From: Notamacropus eugenii
Lineage: Eukaryota > Chordata > Mammalia > Diprotodontia > Macropodidae
Direction: 5' to 3'
Length of the DNA stretch: 64,000 nucleotides
NCBI RefSeq assembly: GCF_028372415.1
Contig: NC_092879.1
Span: forward strand, 69,134,800-69,198,799
In this document: positions 52,061 through 63,577 of the stretch, piece after piece
Layout: each line of letters opens with the position of its first letter
How positions within the stretch are numbered: position 1 is the stretch's first letter
Notes under the pieces: model-generated
What the model was told of the DNA's origin: nothing
Database searches by the model: none
What the model saw: the letters and a program-made list of their open reading frames with translations, nothing else
Position numbers and translations under genes: made by a program

Positions 52061-52232
52061 ATATAGATAAACCTTCATTAACCACCTTGTGCAGTTCATT
52101 GTGCTAGGACCTAGTTAGGTGCTGGAGAAGAAGAGGTGACCTTGCACAGCCCTCCTTCACTCAAATCAAAGTCAGCTGCAAGTCCTGTCATCATCTAGAT
52201 GTCATGGTCCTCTTTGAGAACAAAGGACAAAC
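52061..52232 (+). mobile_element. RTE-type SINE/LINE tail fragment
   Basis: After a short L2-like piece (52075-52125), 'ggtgaccttgcacagccctc', 'tcaaagtcagctgcaagtcc' and 'tcatggtcctctttgagaac' are the tail shared with 15704-16012. Confidence 0.65.
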
Positions 52233-52617
52233 ACAACCTGTGAGTGAGTAGCAGCTCCTCTCCTCTCCTTTCCTCTGGTGTCCTAGCCAGGGGAATGTAT
52301 ACTCCATGGCCAAAAGCTGCCTTTTCTCCTTTGGGTTTACTGGCTATGTTTCTTGTTCAAAGATCAAGCGTTACACCCAATTCACTATGGATCTTATAGA
52401 CTAGACAAGTCCCCACCCACCTAGCACAGGGTGAATGTAATAACTGAATAGTAATTGTTTCTCTTTTACCCAGGAACCCTGAGGGTCTTCCCCATCACAG
52501 TTTGATTTTTTTTTATTAAAGGGGCCATCCCTTGAGTAACTTAAAGAAACCTATTCAATGAATGGGTGTTTTCTCAATGTGAGAATGTATTAAGATTTTA
52601 GCCTGAAAAGGCCAGGG
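52233..52617. other. Unassigned sequence
   Basis: No recognised repeat or coding signal. Confidence 0.5.
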
Positions 52618-52812
52618 TCTCACATTGCATCCTGAGCTATCTCCAGTTGTCCTGATGAATATCAGGCCACTGGACCCAGATGGCTCAAGAGAAGAAAGTG
52701 AGGTTGGTGACCTTGCACAGCCCTCCCTCACTCAAATCAAAGTCAACTGCAAGTTATGTCATCATCTTGATGTCATGGTCCTCTTCGAGAATGAAGGGCA
52801 AACACAACAACA
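52618..52812 (+). mobile_element. RTE-type SINE/LINE tail fragment, longer
   Basis: 'tgatgaatatcaggccactg', 'gaccttgcacagccctccct', 'tcatggtcctcttcgagaat' and 'gaagggcaaacacaacaac'. It has no tRNA head, so either truncated on insertion or a LINE 3' end. Confidence 0.7.
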
Positions 52813-52905
52813 TCTTATTGCGGAAATTGAGCTAAGTTTGTAGCTACTGAAACCAACTGAAGGAATATCTCTAATACTCAGTAAAGTTTTAAGTTCCCTT
52901 CAGAA

Positions 52906-54311
52906 TTGATCAACAATCATTCATTAACTGTCTACTCTATGTCAGGCACTGTGCCAGGCTCTGATGATTCAAAGACAAAAGGGAAACAATCCCTACCTTC
53001 AAAGAGCTTATATTCTGTCAGCAGAAATAATGTATACAATGGGCATCATATTACTTGCCTTCTCAGTGGGTGGGGGAGAGGCTGGAGGGAGGGAGAGAAT
53101 TGGAACTCACTCAAATAAAAATTTTTAAAAAAAGAAACAATATGTACATTAATAAGTACTTATGGAATATATACCAATAAATATAAAGTAATTTTGGTAG
53201 GGCACTAGAATTTAAGGGGAATAGGAAAAGTTTGATATAGAAAGTAGTGCTTGAACTGAGTGCTGAAGAAAAGAAGGAATTCTACGGTACAGAGATAAGA
53301 AGGCAGTACATTCCAGGAATGGAGATAGCTAGTGCTAAAGCAAAGATGGAAAATGTAGTGTTGTACATAAAGAAGAGCAAGAGGGCCAGCTTGGCTAAAC
53401 CAGAACATGCCGGTAAGGAAGCTGAAAAGGTAGGTCAGGGACAGGGTGTAAAGAGTTTTAAATGCAAATCTAACTTGTTTATATTTGATCCATAGAGTCA
53501 ATGGGGATTCACTGGAGTCTGTTGAGATAGTCAGATCTGTACTTTAAGAAAATCACTTTGGCAACAGTTGGCATGATGGTTTGGAAGGGGGAGAGATTTG
53601 AAGTAGGGAGAGTAATTAGTCTAGCAGTAATCTAGAGTAGCATTAATGAGAGTCTAAACTTAAGTGACAGCTGTATGAATTGAAAAGGAGTCAGATGTAA
53701 GGGTCGTGGAGGTAGAATAAAAAGATTTGGCCACTGATAAAATATGTGTTATAAATGAGAGTTGGGAGTCAAGAATGACTCTAATATTGAAAATCTAGGT
53801 GACTAAAAGAATGGTGATATCTTTGACAGAAGATGGCAAGTTTTAAAGAGGGGAAGGTTTTGGCGGGGGAAAGATGATGAGTTTAGTTTTGGACATTGAA
53901 TTTGAGATGAATCTGGGACATTCAGTTTGAAATGTCCAGTAGATGATGTGGGACTAGAGTTCAGGGGAGATACTGAGGCTGGATATATAGAACTGGGAGT
54001 CATCTGAATAGAGATGATAATTGAATCCATGGGAATTAATGAAACCAAGGGAGAACACTGGGAGAGAAAAGAGGACCTAGTACAGAACCTTGTGGGACAC
54101 TCATTTTTAGGGGGTATAATACTGATGAAGATCTTGAAAAGGAGAATAAAAAGAAATGGTCAAACAGGTAGGAGGAGAACCAAGAGAGCAGTGTCACAAT
54201 CACCCAGAGAAAAAGAGTATCCAGGATGAGTATATAGTCAACACTGCCAAATGCAGCAGAGAAGTCAAGATGGATGACAATTGGGAGAAGGACATCAGAT
54301 CTGTCAATCAT
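52906..54311 (-). pseudogene. L2 LINE with reverse-transcriptase remnant
   Basis: The minus-strand frame 54311-54036 reads 'LDFSAAFGSVDY' (RT motif A region) and 'MSVPQGSVLGPLFS' (motif B), the L2/CR1-clade RT signature. Leftwards follow the C-terminus and 3' UTR, ending in the antisense tail 'actctatgtcaggcactgtg' near 52930. Stops and deletions abound. An L1/HAL1 3' end is inserted at 53036-53132. Confidence 0.88.
53036..53132 (+). mobile_element. L1/HAL1 3' end, very short
   Basis: 'ttgccttctcagtgggtggg', 'ggagggagagaattggaact' and 'aataaaaatttttaaaaaaa' equal the last ~95 bases of the HAL1/L1 3' UTR. Flanks 'agaaataatgtata' and 'agaaacaatatgtaca' look like an aged target duplication. Confidence 0.7.
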
Positions 54312-54429
54312 CGGTTGATCATCGGTTAATGTGAAAAATATAAGTTCTGTGAAAAGTCAGGGATTACACTGAGATTGGAGGCATCCTTGACAGAAGTATG
54401 TAAATTAGAGAGGAATGGGTTTGAGGGGA

Positions 54430-55300
54430 AAGATGAGATCTGTAAAGCAAAAGTCCATAGCTTTGACCTAGAGATCCCACCCTTCAAAACCCAAAAAGAT
54501 CAAAGACAGAAAGTCCCATATACAGGGAGCCACACTTCTTGTGATAAGAAGGAAATGGAGACAAATGCCCATTGATTAAGGAATAGTCAAGCAAATTGTT
54601 GTATATGAATGTAATGAATTATTACTATGCCATAAGAAGCAACAAATATGAAGAAGTGTAAACATATACATTGATGCAGAATAAAGAAGTAGAAACAAGA
54701 AAACAATACATGTGGAGAAAGCACAGAAGAAAAGAAACTGAACACTGTGTATTGAGAAAGTTTGCCTCAAGAAGAGTTGAAAAAAATTATCTTTCTTCCT
54801 ACTTTGCAAATGCTAGAGACTTGTGGTAATGAAATATTCATATCCTGTCAGACTCAGATGATATGCTGGTCAGTTTTCCTAGACTGCTCCCCCCCCGCCA
54901 CCCCCTTTGTTTATTTATTTTTTTACAGAATGGTTCACTGGGCTGGGAAGGGGGCAGAAGTCTATTTAGAAATTGTTGTTGAGTCATCATTTCAGTCGTG
55001 TCCGTGGCTCTCTGTGACCCACTTAGGGTTTTCTTGGCAAAGATACTGTAATGGGTTGCCATTTCCTTCTCCAGCTCATTTGACAGATAAGGAAACTGAG
55101 GCAAACAGGGTGAAGTGACTTGCCCAAGGTCACACAGCTAACACATGTCTGAGGCCAGATTTGAACTCAGGGAGTGAGACTTCCTGACTCCAGTCCTGGT
55201 GCTCTAACCACTGAGTCACTTAGCTGCCTCATTTAGAGATTAATGTGATGCAAAAGCAAAAGGCTACTTCTACAGGACCACAAACTAGTAGAGGAGCCTA
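54430..55300 (+). mobile_element. L1 ORF2 C-terminus and 3' UTR, split by MAR1
   Basis: 'gcccattgattaaggaatag', 'gttgtatatgaatgtaatga' and 'ctatgccataagaagcaac' give the ORF2 C-terminus, followed by 3' UTR ('tcctgtcagactcagatgat') that resumes beyond 55241 with 'aatgtgatgcaaaagcaaaa'. Confidence 0.7.
54964..55241 (-). mobile_element. MAR1-type SINE with 11-bp target duplication
   Basis: The SINE is 54975-55230, antisense: 'tagggttttcttggcaaaga', 'cttgcccaaggtcacacagc', 'tgactccagtcctggtgctc'. 'atttagaaatt' and 'atttagagatt' flank it with one mismatch. Confidence 0.88.
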
Positions 55301-55454
55301 CAAAACCATCATATAAAATAAGCCAAACATGTCAGGAAAAAGACCTAAAGAGAAAGTGTGAGAATAAGATTATTTCTTTCAGGTCAGCATAGTTACTTAA
55401 GAAACAGAAAAAGCTGGATTATGCCCTTAAAATCCTTTCATAATTTATGTAATC

Positions 55455-55785
55455 TGAATGGAAACTCTTTCAGGGAAGAGACATTTCACTTTTCATCTTT
55501 GTATTCCTGGGGCAAAGAAATACACAAAGGCTCTGTGATTTCACCAGTGTAGAATACTCCTGGTGTGTGAAATCTTTTCAGTAATACAGAAGATAGCACA
55601 CAAATGACTTAGGATATGAGTCCTAGGGAGACACCTGAGGCACAAAGAGTTGCCTAAATTGTACTGGGTCACAGGGCTAGAAAATGTTAGAGGCCAGTGT
55701 TTGATCTCAGGCCTTTCTATCTCCAAGCATTTTATTCACTACTTAGAGTGTGTCTTGCCTATAGTAGGCACTTAATAAGTGTCTA
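55455..55785 (+). mobile_element. L2 LINE 3' end, sense, split by SINE
   Basis: 'aaactctttcagggaagaga' and 'ttgtattcctggggcaaag' before, 'gcctatagtaggcacttaat' after, the type D SINE at 55532-55742. Confidence 0.6.
55532..55742 (-). mobile_element. Type D CORE-SINE
   Basis: 'tctgtgatttcaccagtgta' (tail complement), 'ggcacaaagagttgcctaaa' and 'gcattttattcactac' (head complement). Confidence 0.65.
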
Positions 55786-55796
55786 GCAACTAAGCA

Positions 55797-56052
55797 TACT
55801 CCTTTCTCTTTCTTTTGAGGTTTTTTTGTTTTGTTCTTTCTCATGGTTTTTCCCTTTTGTTCTGATTCCTCTTTCACAACATGACCAAGGTGGAAATATA
55901 TTTAATATGATCATACATCTATAGCCTATATCAGATTGCATGCTGCCTTGGGGAGGAGGAGTAAAGGGAGAGGGCAAATTTTAGAACTCAAAATCTTATA
56001 AAGGCAAAAGTTGAAAACTAAAAATTGATTAATTTAAAAAACAAAAAAAGAA
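55797..56052 (+). mobile_element. L1 3' UTR, 5'-truncated
   Basis: 'cacaacatgaccaaggtgga', 'atagcctatatcagattgca' and 'ttgaaaactaaaaattgatt', ending A-rich. It is the best reference here for the L1 sequence next to the HAL1 junction. Confidence 0.8.
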
Positions 56053-56061
56053 GAAATATGA

Positions 56062-56312
56062 GAAGATAACTCCCTTCTTCCTTTGCAAAAGTGAGAGAAC
56101 ATAGATGTGAAACATCGCATACGGTATTTTGGGGAGTGGGGGTGATGCAATGATAGTTTTTTGATGATTTTTTTCTCTTGTTAATGTTTATCTTTTTAAA
56201 ATATTCTTTATTACATAGAAAGTATCTCTGGTAGAAAAGAGGAAAGTGATACAGGGAGTACTTAGGCAATGTAAAATAAAAGATATCAATAAAATTTATT
56301 TTAATAAATAAA
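56062..56312 (+). mobile_element. L1 3' UTR, older subfamily
   Basis: 'ctcccttcttcctttgcaaa', 'catcgcatacggtattttgg' and the end 'taaaagatatcaataaaat'. Confidence 0.55.
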
Positions 56313-56351
56313 TGTCTATCAAATTGATGAGTCACAAGGAATATGAAAAAA

Positions 56352-56470
56352 TATACTAATCACTTACTAAAGCATGGTGATAAGTGCTGGGGATACAAAT
56401 AGAAGAGTAAGAAGCACTCTCAGAGAACTCACATTCTAATAGGAAAGACAACATATATGAAGGATTAGCT
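56352..56470 (-). mobile_element. L2 LINE 3' end fragment
   Basis: 'taagtgctggggatacaaat', 'gagaactcacattctaatag'. Confidence 0.7.
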
Positions 56471-58029
56471 GAAAAGGTACTATGGCAAAGCAGATGTTAA
56501 TGCATCTTTTTTTTTAAGATTTAAACTCATTTTCACCCATTAAACCGTGTCCATTTATGATGTTGAACCATTTGATGATGTAAAGGACTTGAGTTGAAAA
56601 AAAAACTTTTTTGAGTTTTTAGTAGCTGTAGCATGGACAGAGCTAGTTGTCACATGACATCTCCACAAGGGCTGTTTCCCTTGATGATGATGGCTTCAGA
56701 GACTATGCTTGAAGTAAGGCTAGTGGTCCATGGGACGCTACTATTCTTGAGACTCTTGGGCTTACCTGCCTTTGGTCTTGGTGTTGATGGGGATGGCAGG
56801 CTCCTTCTACACAAATGTTGTTCCCCTTGACAGCTGAAGGGCTGATCCAGAAGTAGGGCTGGTGGGTTGGGCAGCAAAGTTTAGTGAATCTATCAGAAGA
56901 GACTTAGCTTCAGACCTGGAAAATCAGAAATGAGGGAAGTCTGTTGCATCAAAACATCCTTCGCAAGCAGCAAGATTAGTGTGGTTCCATGGCTACATAA
57001 GTCCCAGTGTGATTCTTTGTGTCAATCTCAGTGCATATGCTAAGTGTGGCAAATTTCATGTTCCCAGAATGGAGAAAATGCCCACTTGTGCACTTTCAGA
57101 GGATACCTTTTGCTAGGTTTTTTTTTCATGTCTGAGAGATGATCAAACATACAGACATTACTTTGCTGGAAGAATGTCAGTATTTAAAAGCAAGCAGGTT
57201 TTGTCTTCATAGGCTGGGAAATAAATCCAATAACACTATCAGAATTAAGTACAGGAAAGCCTCACAAGAAGAGTTGCTAGTAACTGGGAAATACCTTGAA
57301 ACACTGTCAATAAATTCTGAAACCTTGATAACATCTGAAAAATATCTCCTGGGCATATTTAGAAAGATGCATTTCTCCCAGGAGGGAACACCATTTAAAA
57401 ATAATTGTTCCTCCAGTTTTCAGCCATCAAACAATGAAGTAAACAGATGGATGCAGAGAATGTTTTTGTTAGCCATCTTATCTTAAAAGCACACTATTGA
57501 GAACATGTTTGCATAAGATATACCTGCATTTACAGTAATGGTGTAACTATAAAACTGCTGAGAAGTAGCTTATCACATAGGTCAATTAAAATTAGTGTTA
57601 GGATTGAAAGGAAAGCTAGAAAACTCCTAAAACCTAAAATCCTATAACAGAGTTTTACAAACAGTGGCTCAGTTTATAGAACATAAGGTCTCTTTCACTA
57701 TAAGACTGTTATAATGAGAGAAGTGAAGCTAAAGATCATTTTAGATTTGGGCATTTACCTATCTTGCCTCCTTCCATTTCATAGAGAAACAAAGTCAAGT
57801 GTATTTATTATACATGTAAAAAACCATGCTATTAATAGCTTTCCTCCACTGCCTCATGATAGCATGGAGATGATCTTAAGTTCTCAAAGGCTCTGGTAGT
57901 TGGACACAATCTCTGGCAGTTTCTACCAAGCAGGAAGAGCTTCCATAACTCATTGATGGGCAGTGTATGTACTGTCCAAGAACAAGCCTAAAATAAGTTG
58001 AAGAGGCTGATCAACAGGTTGACCAGAGG
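56471..58029. other. Unassigned sequence, 1.56 kb
   Basis: No repeat recognised. A plus-strand frame of 115 codons (57139-57486) has no known motif, no obvious initiation context and no paired splice sites. I treat it as chance. Candidate single-copy DNA. Confidence 0.45.
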
Positions 58030-58750
58030 GAGACAAATGTTTTTAACCATAGTAGCTATTTAAGACCATCAACCAAGGAATTGGGAGAATAGAAAATCTT
58101 GAATCCATGGTGGCAAGTGTCACCAAAAAAAAAAAATACAAAGACAGGATAACTTGTGAGGAATACAAATATAGAGACTTGGAGGACAATATGGACAAAG
58201 GAAAATTAAAAAAACAAACCAGTAATATCAAAAGAAAGCATGACCTCCACATATGCAAAATATATTGATCTCAAATACAGGATACATAGACAATTTAAGG
58301 ATTATAGGGCTGCCAAAAGAACATGACAAATCAAAGAACTGAACACCACAGTGAGAGGAATAATACAAGAAAATGGCACATAACTTCTGAACATAGAAGA
58401 CAAAGTACCAATTGAAAAAAAATCTGCATTCACTCCAAAAAACAAAACAAAACAACCAACCCTTGCTATAAACTCCAAGATACATAGTAGTTAAATTTAA
58501 CAATTCCATTCACAAACAACAAATTCTACAAGCAACCACAAGAAAAAAATTTAAATATAAAGGAAATTTGAAGAACACAAGACTGTTTGACACCCACTGT
58601 AAATAGCAGGAAGGAATGGAATAATGTGTTCCAAAGAGCAGAGGCAACAACTGTCTCAGGGAAGGGGTAAAGCTAAATCTTATTTTATCAGTCAACTACA
58701 GGGAAAAGATGCACAAGATGAGAGGACAGAAGTGACTGAATTGGGTAACC
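58030..58750 (+). pseudogene. Old L1/HAL1 ORF1 remnant
   Basis: Scattered across frames are 'DLKYRIHRQFKDYRAAK', corresponding to the ORF1 RRM start, 'VRGIIQENGT', 'YKGNLKNTRLFDTH' and 'WNNVFQRAEA', similar in order to 'NTIRITQDLAASTL...AWNRIFQKS' of HAL1 copy B. Much older than the three HAL1 copies, with many stops. Confidence 0.5.
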
Positions 58751-59089
58751 TTAGAAAATGTGCTTCAATAGTCAGTTGCTCATTTCCTGGCTGCTTCAGG
58801 AACTTTGCAAACTGCCCTAGCTTCATAAGGCACAGCAAGCATAAAGAAATGACCAAATTTTCACTTGACAATTGTCTGAGAGCACAGCTAAAATGTACAC
58901 ATTTGTGTAAATTACATGTAATACAAATGGTCCTCATTCCTATCACTCCCGTTATTAGTGTACTAGGAGGAAGGTCTCAGGGAAATCCTAGTTTTAAAAA
59001 AATGCTTAAGTGTCTATTTATAAGACATTCACATAACAACTTACAATGCTAACATACTTCCTCCGGGATAAATGACTGATCTGGATCAA
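58751..59089. other. Unassigned sequence
   Basis: No clear repeat. May be the 3' region of the preceding ORF1 remnant. Confidence 0.4.
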
Positions 59090-59341
59090 TCACTCTCGGA
59101 GTCATTTGGGGTTTTTAAACAGACATATTTCCCTGATCCCATACTTGTTCAGCTTATTTTTAAAGCCCCAGTGTATATATAACTTTACATTAGTTGTATT
59201 GATTTTCATCTTATCAGATTTGTTCTAGTTTCTAGATAAATAACCTAGCATGTTAGCAATCCCTTTTAGCTTTGTATCATCTGCAAATCTGAGAAGCGTG
59301 CCATTTGTGCCTTCCCCTAAGTCACTAATAAAAATGATCAT

Positions 59342-59690
59342 ATAGTAGAACGAGCATTATGATCTGGAGAAAGGGAACCTGGGTTTGAATCCAGCTCTGC
59401 TCCTTCTTACTTACAGCAAGGTATAGTGAAAAGAGATTTGGAATCAGAGGATTTGGGTTCAAACTTCAGCTCTGCCATTTACTACTCATATGACCTTAAG
59501 CAACTGACAAACTCACTGGGCCTCAGTTCCCTCATCTTCAAAAAGAAGGAGATTAGACTAGATGGCTCTAATCTCTAATCCTGTTACCTGTATAACCTTA
59601 GGCAAGTGGCAACCTGTCTGGGACTCAGTTTCTTCCATAAAATGAGGGAGGTTGGACAAAATGATCTCTAAGGGCCTTCTAAATCTGACC
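59342..59690 (+). mobile_element. Two MIR-related SINEs, one inside the other
   Basis: Outer copy: 'gggtttgaatccagctctgc' (left) and 'cctgtataaccttaggcaag' through 'gatctctaagggccttctaa' (right). Inner copy 59413-59576: 'aaggtatagtgaaaagagat' to 'gatggctctaatctctaatc'. Both are in sense orientation. Confidence 0.7.
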
Positions 59691-59827
59691 TATAACATGT
59701 TAAATATCACAGAGCCAAGTACATATGCCTGGGGCTCTCCATTATGGATCTCCTAAATCATCGTAAGAGCCATTAATGACAACTCTCCAGCCATTCAAGG
59801 AATTCAGAACTATACTACTGTCTAGTG

Positions 59828-59924
59828 CAGAAATTCTTAAACTGTGGGTGGTAACCCCATATGGGGTCTCACAGTTTAAGAAGTGCTGAAGAGGTTGGGA
59901 GTGGAAAAAGTTTAAGAAGCCCTG
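59828..59924. mobile_element. hAT-type MITE, internally deleted
   Basis: Ends 'cagaaattcttaaactgtgg' and 'agtttaagaagccctg' are inverted repeats. Flanking 'gtctagtg' and 'agctagtc' share five of eight positions. Only 97 bp remain. Confidence 0.65.
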
Positions 59925-60139
59925 AGCTAGTCTACATCTTTCCCTTTGTCCACAGGAATAGGAGGAGGGACTTTGCTAAAATCTGGGTAAATTCCTTTTT
60001 TATTCAGTATTACTCTGAACTACCAGTGTCAAAAAAGGAAATGAAGTTAGTCTGGCATGAGCTGTTCTTGATGAAGCCATACTGGCCCTTTATGATCACT
60101 GCTTCCTTTTCTATAGGATTACTAACCATCCTTTAGTAC

Positions 60140-60445
60140 TTTCTAAACTTGCCCTAGGTCACAAAGGTATTTACTAGAACCATGCCATTTTGACTTACAG
60201 CGCAGTGCTCTGATACTGAATAATATGAAATATGAACCATTTTAAATTGGGAAAAGAATAAAGTCATGTTTGAGTTGGTGATTTATTGGAAGTTGTTAAA
60301 TATCAAACTGTTTTGGAATATAAAATTCAAATGGATAGACTTATCACTTTTACTTTCTTGTCAGAATAAGATAGGTTATCTCCTTTATTAAATTAATTGG
60401 GATAAAAGGATGGTAAATTTGTCAAAGAATAAAAAAAATGCTCAA
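60140..60445. other. Unidentified ~300-bp insertion in L3/CR1
   Basis: CR1/L3 sequence stops near 'cctttagtactttcta' and resumes at 'aaaattttgccagtc'. The intervening AT-rich DNA matches no family I know. Confidence 0.5.
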
Positions 60446-60540
60446 AAATTTTGCCAGTCAAGTCTTTTTACAGACCTATAGTTTGCAGACTCTATTCTCT
60501 TTCTTGGTTTGAAAAGCAGAAAATCACCTGCCCTTTTGCA

Positions 60541-60645
60541 ATCAATCATTCAATGAACAAGAATTGATAAAGCACCTTTGATGCAAGGCATTGAGGATTC
60601 AAATAGCAAAATTCTCTGTCCTAAAGAAGCTTAAATCTTTCTTCT
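60541..60645 (-). mobile_element. L2 LINE 3' end fragment
   Basis: 'caatcattcaatgaacaaga', 'gatgcaaggcattgaggatt' and 'ctgtcctaaagaagcttaaa'. Confidence 0.6.
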
Positions 60646-61150
60646 GAAGGTAGCCTGGATCATTTTTCTTAATCTCCATGTTCTTTCAAAGTCCACTCAT
60701 AGTGATTTAGTAATCATGTTTGCTTCAACAAACATTTATTAAACTACCTACTATGCACATATCCACTAGTTCTTTCAATATAGTGCATCTGAGCTTGGTA
60801 ACTTGAAATCATTGAAGGCCACTCTATGTTCTCACTGTATTCCACATTATTTTGGTGCTGAATTCCCTTTAGTCATTTTTGTTCTGTCCTTTCCAGTCCA
60901 AAAAAAAACTCCCCTTGACATAGAAAACAGAAATAAAATCAAGGTTGGTTGGTTCTAGGTTTTCTCTGCTGTCAGTTTTCATTATCCCTTCCACCACAAG
61001 CAGTACTAACATTTCTTTATAGCTCTTCTTTTCCTGCATATAGATAAGACTATGACTGTTCTTTATAGCTTTTTTCAGAATCTTCATTCTAAATTTTAGT
61101 ACTCCTAGTCATAGTATTCTCGCATGACCATGCTAGATTTTGTCATCATT

Positions 61151-61424
61151 TTTCATTACCACTGGCCCTTGCTTCTATCTTCTACATATAGTTTATGTGA
61201 TGTCATGTGTATTCATTCCAGCAGTGCAGATCATAATCTATATATGCCTTCTCATTATGTGCTACCTGTCAATTTTCTCCTGTAAATCTTAAGGGGTCAG
61301 GAGTTGAAATTCACCCAGAGTGACAAGGGCTTTCCTTTATAACTCTTAACACTGAGTGACTATCAGTAAAGCACATAGACTGTCCATCTCTTGTAAATGC
61401 CTTTCTTAAAGTCTAAGTTCGAAC
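61151..61424. other. Unassigned sequence
   Basis: No recognised repeat or coding signal. Confidence 0.5.
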
Positions 61425-62105
61425 TTTCAACAAGATGACTGAATGAGAGGTCATATCTAAACCTAGTTCCCCCTCATCATTTTAAAGCAGTATGAAGTGT
61501 GCCAAGTAAAAAATATCAACAAGAAATAAAGAAGGGAAAGAAAAACCTGACTGAAAAACTATCAGGAGTGGCTTCCCAAACGAGTCAAAAGCCCCAGTGA
61601 GGCCATACTGCAAATGAATAAATATTATGGAGTAAAAGGGATGCAAAAATCCTAGAAGAATGATAATGCAATAATAATGAGACCCACATAAATAATGGGA
61701 CAACTGCTAGCATTTCCAGAGTGATTTGGAAACTCAACAAAAGAATTAGAACATAGTGCCCATTGGAGACAGATCTGCAGGCAAAGGAAGTCTCCAGTGC
61801 CTAGCTTCATAGACTGCTAAGATTTGTAATTCAGCGTATAAAAGAGTAGCCTCTTCAGCCTGAGCATTTTGTGACTTGATGGACATGACTGGGCAGTTAG
61901 GCCTCAAATGGCAGCTATAACAATTTGGTTCCTGAGAACAACTTCAAGTGTATAGTCCAGGACAAGTGACTGGGCATAGAATATTGCTTTGGCAGTCAGC
62001 CTTGGGCTCTGCAGAGAAAAAAGGAACTCACTTTCGGGAAGTGAAAGACCCTTTCCGAAGGAGCCAAGTAAGATCAAGTTTTCTCTCTTTTCAATTCTCC
62101 CCTCA
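61425..62105 (+). mobile_element. Possible old L1/HAL1 5' UTR
   Basis: 'ttcaacaagatgactgaatg' resembles the 'ccaagatggcagagt' start of L1 leaders, and 'atatcaacaagaaataaaga' follows. It lies just upstream of an L1 ORF2 fragment on the same strand. Weak. Confidence 0.35.
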
Positions 62106-62239
62106 CTCTGCCTAACTGGGCACTACCTGGTCCACTTCTGAAATGTTTCTTCACTATGCTTTACATTCTTTTTATTCTGATTTTTTTCTTCTACATAAAA
62201 TATATGGTAGACTTTGAATTGTTGTGCTGTGCTTGCAAC

Positions 62240-63157
62240 AAAAACATATGAGCTTATCAATAGATACAGAAGAAACCAACAAGATATTGTACTTTTTATG
62301 TTAATGCTGTTTTTTAAAAGACAGCATAGCAATGAAAAGATCTTTTCTTAATATTATCAAAAACAGTCATCTAAAACAATAAGGTGCATTGTTTGTAATG
62401 AAGAAATACTACAGGCTTAATCAATAACACTGTGGTGAAGCAAGGATATCCTGTCTGTGCTGCTATTTGACATAGTACCAGAAATATTTACTATAGCAAT
62501 AAGACAGGAAAAAATAAAGGAATAAACATTAGCTAAAACAAAATTATCCCTATTTGCAGACAATACAGTGATTTACTTAGAAAACCCTAAAGAATCAACA
62601 GATTTTTTTTAAAAAAATTTAAATTAAGCCAAGTAAAAGGGCCATGCAAATGAAAAAAAAGTAAATGAAATTTTCAACATATCTATATAGAACAGAAACC
62701 ATGAGGAAATGACAAAAAGAGAAATTCCATTTAAAATAACTAAAAGAGTTAAAACAAGTCAAAAGACTTCTATAAATACACAAATGAAAATATTAACAGA
62801 AATAAAAGTCCTAAATAATTGTGTGTGTATATGTGTGTATACATATATAATATTATATATAGATATTATGTGTATATATACACACACATTATTCATAGCT
62901 AATAAACTCCATTATAATAAAAATGATGCAACCTAAATTAATCTACAGATTTAGAGCTATACTAAGATCCCAAGGGAATACTCCATAGAATTAGACAAAA
63001 CAATAAAAAATGCATACGTAGAAACAAAAGGCCAATAATTTGAGAGGCAATAACAAAAACAAATATGAAAGACAGAAGGTTAGCATTATCAGATGTCAAA
63101 TTATATCAGAAAATAGTAATTATTAGAACTATTGGGTACTAGTTAAAAATAGAATAA
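62240..63157 (+). pseudogene. Old L1 ORF2 reverse-transcriptase remnant
   Basis: 'TKLSLFADNTVIYLENPKES' is the RT active-site region with FADD changed to FADN. Upstream 'GVKQGCP' is altered. Downstream 'REIPFKITKRVK' and 'LIYRFRAILRSQ' follow in L1 order. A TG/TA microsatellite grew at 62820-62890. Continues after an L2 insertion. Confidence 0.75.
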
Positions 63158-63159
63158 CA

Positions 63160-63282
63160 TATAAATCAATAAGCATCTATTAAGTTCCTACTCTATCCTA
63201 GGCACTGTGGTAAAAGGTGGAAATACAAATATAAAAAGTGAAATTGTCCTTGTTCTCAAGGAACCTACATTCTATAAGAAAT
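63160..63282 (-). mobile_element. L2 LINE 3' end fragment within L1
   Basis: 'aagcatctattaagttccta', 'ctatcctaggcactgtggta' and 'tgttctcaaggaacctacat'. L1 text flanks it on both sides. Confidence 0.75.
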
Positions 63283-63560
63283 ATACCAGTGGAATAGACT
63301 GGAGAAAAGCAAGACCTAGAAGCAAACTCACAGAGCAGTCTCCTGTGAAATAAACTCAAGAAGGCAAATTACTGGGAGAAGTACTCTTAATAAGACAAGA
63401 GCTGGTGGGAAAACAAGAAAGGACCAAAAAAGTAAATTGGCTATCAACAGATTGCAGCATAACCCATAATATATTCTAAATAGATAATCTGAGTATATAA
63501 TAATATATTTCACAATTGTGATTAGGGGAAACTTTATAACTAGAAAAGGGATAGAGGGAA
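63283..63560 (+). pseudogene. Old L1 ORF2 remnant, continuation
   Basis: 'accagtggaatagactggag' corresponds to L1 'DQWNRL', next in order after the previous L1 piece (compare 17237 onward). Confidence 0.6.
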
Positions 63561-63577
63561 TTTTTACAAAAAATGAA

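Larger units (their letters stand above)
59090..61150 (-). pseudogene. L3/CR1 LINE reverse-transcriptase remnant, interrupted
   Basis: Antisense CR1/L3 blocks in order: 'gctttgtatcatctgcaaat', 'cctggggctctccattatgg' (complement of the 'PQG' RT motif), 'actttgctaaaatctgggta', 'gttagtctggcatgagctgt', 'ttcttgatgaagccatactg' and 'cctatagtttgcagactcta'. The part to about 61140 may reach the linker before the RT. Insertions: two MIR copies, a hAT MITE, an unidentified piece at 60140-60445 and an L2 tail. Confidence 0.75.

Noticed and set aside
54036-54311. 91-codon minus-strand frame with 'PQGSVLGPL' as a possible gene
   Set aside because: The motif is the L2-clade reverse transcriptase and the frame is embedded in an L2 whose 3' UTR follows in order.
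57139-57486. 115-codon plus-strand frame
   Set aside because: No motif, no supporting splice sites, and a length that chance easily gives in AT-rich DNA of this size.
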